From contig NZ_AP021887.1 of the NCBI RefSeq assembly GCF_009731465.1, forward strand, positions 242,001-306,000: a stretch of DNA of 64,000 nt, read 5' to 3'. The position numbers and the translations under genes are program-made. Below are positions 62,460 to 64,000 of this stretch, one piece after another (the first letter of the stretch is position 1; the number at the start of each line of letters is the position of its first letter). This stretch comes from Streptococcus sp. 116-D4. GTDB taxonomy: Bacteria; Bacillota; Bacilli; Lactobacillales; Streptococcaceae. The notes beneath the pieces are model-generated. The model had not been told where the DNA came from. It ran no database searches and saw only the letters and a list, made by a program, of their open reading frames with translations.

Positions 62460-64000
62460 ATGACTGCACATGATATTTTAAACAACCCTTTCCTGAACAA
62501 GGGGACTGCCTTTACCTTAGAGGAGCGAAAGGAACTAGGTCTTATTGGTTTATTGCCACCGTATGTTCAAACGATTGAAGAACAAGCGGCGCAAACTTAT
62601 GCACAAATGCAAACAAAAGCCAATGATTTGGAAAAACGTCTTTTCCTAATGGAAATTTTTAATACCAACCGGACTCTTTTCTATTACCTCTTTTCTCAAC
62701 ATTTGGAGGAATTCAATCCAATTGTATATGATCCAACCATTGCAGATACCATTGAAGGCTATAGTGACCTCTTTGTAGATCCCCAATATGCGGGATATCT
62801 TGATATCAATCATCCTGAAAATATTGAAGCCACTTTGAAAAATGCTGCTGGGGATCGCGAGATTCGTCTCATTGTTGTAACAGATGCAGAAGGAATCCTT
62901 GGAATCGGTGACTGGGGAACAAATGGTGTCGATATTTCTGTCGGGAAATTGATGGTCTACACGGGTGCTGCTGGAATCGATCCTGCTATGGTCCTTCCTT
63001 TAGTTATTGATGCAGGGACTAACCGTGAAGAACTTCGTAACAATCCTAATTACTTAGGAAATCGTCACGAACGGGTTCGCGGAGATCGTTACTACGACTT
63101 TATTGACCAATTTGTTCAAACAGCAGAACGTCTCTTTCCTAAACTCTACCTTCACTGGGAAGATTTCGGCCGCTCGAATGCTGCCAATATTCTTGAAAAA
63201 TACCGGAAACAAATTCCAACTTTTAATGATGATATTCAAGGTACAGGAATCGTTACCTTGGGTGGTATCTTTGGATCACTGGATATTAGTGGTGAAAAAT
63301 TAACAGATCAAGTTTATCTCTGCTATGGTGGTGGGACTGCAGGTGCAGGAATTGCCTCTCGTGTTCTTCGTGAAATGGTGAGCGAAGGTCTTTCTGAGGA
63401 AGAAGCCTATAAACGTTTCTTTATGGTTGATAAACAAGGTCTTCTCTTTGATGATATGGATGACTTAACACCAGAGCAAAAACCATTTGCTAAGAAACGT
63501 GCTGACTTTAGTAACGCAGACAAGTTGACTGACTTGCTTGAAGTAGTGAAGACTGTGAAGCCAACCATTCTTGTAGGAACTTCGACTCAACCTAATACCT
63601 TCACTAAAGAAATAGTAGAGGCTATGTGTGAAAACACAGAACGCCCGATGATTTTCCCTTTGTCAAATCCAACCAAACTAGCAGAAGCTAGTGCCAAAGA
63701 TTTGATTGAATGGTCAGATGGCAAAGCTTTTGTCGCAACAGGAATTCCTGCTGATACGGTTTCTTATAAAGGTGTCGACTATGTGATTGGTCAAGCCAAT
63801 AATGCCTTGATTTACCCAGGTCTTGGTCTAGGTATGCTGGCTTCTGAAGCAAGTCTTTTGACTGATGAAATGATTGGAGCAGCAGCTCATTCATTGAGTG
63901 GTATTGTCAATCCAGGTCAACCAGGAGCTCCTGTCTTGCCACCATTCAAGTATGTAGCAGATGTTTCTATTAAAGTAGCAGAAGCAGTCGCTAAAAAAGC
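62460..64000 (+). CDS. mleS: Malolactic enzyme, 5' part (3' end outside window)
   Basis: The first 513 residues of a malolactic enzyme, which decarboxylates L-malate to L-lactate with NAD and Mn and raises pH and energy yield. Malic-enzyme blocks are present: [26 protein letters not shown] at the N-terminus, [56 protein letters not shown] and the NAD-binding [13 protein letters not shown]. The ATG at 62460 follows AAAGGAGG. About 30 residues are missing at the end. The substrate choice of malolactic over malic enzyme rests on overall similarity and the adjacent mleR. Confidence 0.92.
   Translation, partial: MTAHDILNNPFLNKGTAFTLEERKELGLIGLLPPYVQTIEEQAAQTYAQMQTKANDLEKRLFLMEIFNTNRTLFYYLFSQHLEEFNPIVYDPTIADTIEGYSDLFVDPQYAGYLDINHPENIEATLKNAAGDREIRLIVVTDAEGILGIGDWGTNGVDISVGKLMVYTGAAGIDPAMVLPLVIDAGTNREELRNNPNYLGNRHERVRGDRYYDFIDQFVQTAERLFPKLYLHWEDFGRSNAANILEKYRKQIPTFNDDIQGTGIVTLGGIFGSLDISGEKLTDQVYLCYGGGTAGAGIASRVLREMVSEGLSEEEAYKRFFMVDKQGLLFDDMDDLTPEQKPFAKKRADFSNADKLTDLLEVVKTVKPTILVGTSTQPNTFTKEIVEAMCENTERPMIFPLSNPTKLAEASAKDLIEWSDGKAFVATGIPADTVSYKGVDYVIGQANNALIYPGLGLGMLASEASLLTDEMIGAAAHSLSGIVNPGQPGAPVLPPFKYVADVSIKVAEAVAKK

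Overview
The window is a 64 kb chromosomal segment of a mitis-group Streptococcus (S. mitis / S. pneumoniae relatives). The evidence is protein content typical of the group (sulABCD folate cluster, manLMN, amiACDEF, endA, CcpA), eight BOX elements, and one 107-bp RUP-type element. No genes of a prophage, conjugative element, CRISPR or bacteriocin biosynthesis cluster were seen.

Layout. 1-18.4 kb: the 3' part of polC, aminopeptidase pepS, rsuA, the bleomycin-hydrolase-like peptidase pepC, the mannose/glucose PTS manLMN (minus strand), alcohol dehydrogenase adhP, a HAD phosphatase, a purine permease, a CPBP membrane protein and the folate operon sulABCD. 18.5-25.4 kb: a DUF960 protein, ccpA, L-asparaginase, a HAD-pyrophosphohydrolase fusion, a universal stress protein, an aminotransferase and rpmH. 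25.5-28.9 kb: an orphan oligopeptide-binding lipoprotein whose last eight codons have been cut off by an intact IS3-family element. 29-38.8 kb: a dense housekeeping run, tatD-rnmV-ksgA-rsgA-rpe-thiN-rmuC-yhaM-purR-lysA-pflA. 38.9-43.0 kb: an AT-rich accessory module of one ABC ATPase, two ABC-2 permeases, an OmpR-type regulator and a histidine kinase, resembling lantibiotic/bacitracin self-protection or resistance systems. 43.1-53.4 kb: yidC2, acyP, trmH, a BI-1 protein, asnA, rsmD, coaD, sepM-type protease, a DUF1146 protein, murA, epuA, endA and a CNNM/CBS protein. 53.5-60.3 kb: tRNA-Cys and the amiACDEF oligopeptide importer. 60.3-64 kb: RUP and BOX repeats, mleR, an XRE regulator and the 5' part of the malolactic enzyme gene mleS.

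How it works together. Carbon control is a theme: ccpA is present, and cre-like sites sit at the man promoter (two sites), the pflA promoter and ccpA itself. A Rex-like NADH-responsive operator covers the adhP -10 box. PurBox-like sites precede pbuG and the purR gene. The orphan Ali-type receptor probably feeds peptides to the Ami permease 26 kb away. Four genes (rsuA, trmH, rsmD and the DUF1146 gene) have a -10 box placed so that transcription should begin on the A of the start codon, with no ribosome binding site, so they look leaderless.

The most notable items are the ABC/two-component module with a candidate direct-repeat operator, the reversible-looking IS truncation of the peptide receptor, the leaderless set, and a probable inversion junction at a BOX element near 18.5 kb. 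None of this amounts to a clearly undescribed system from sequence alone; the ABC/two-component module is the best candidate for further work.
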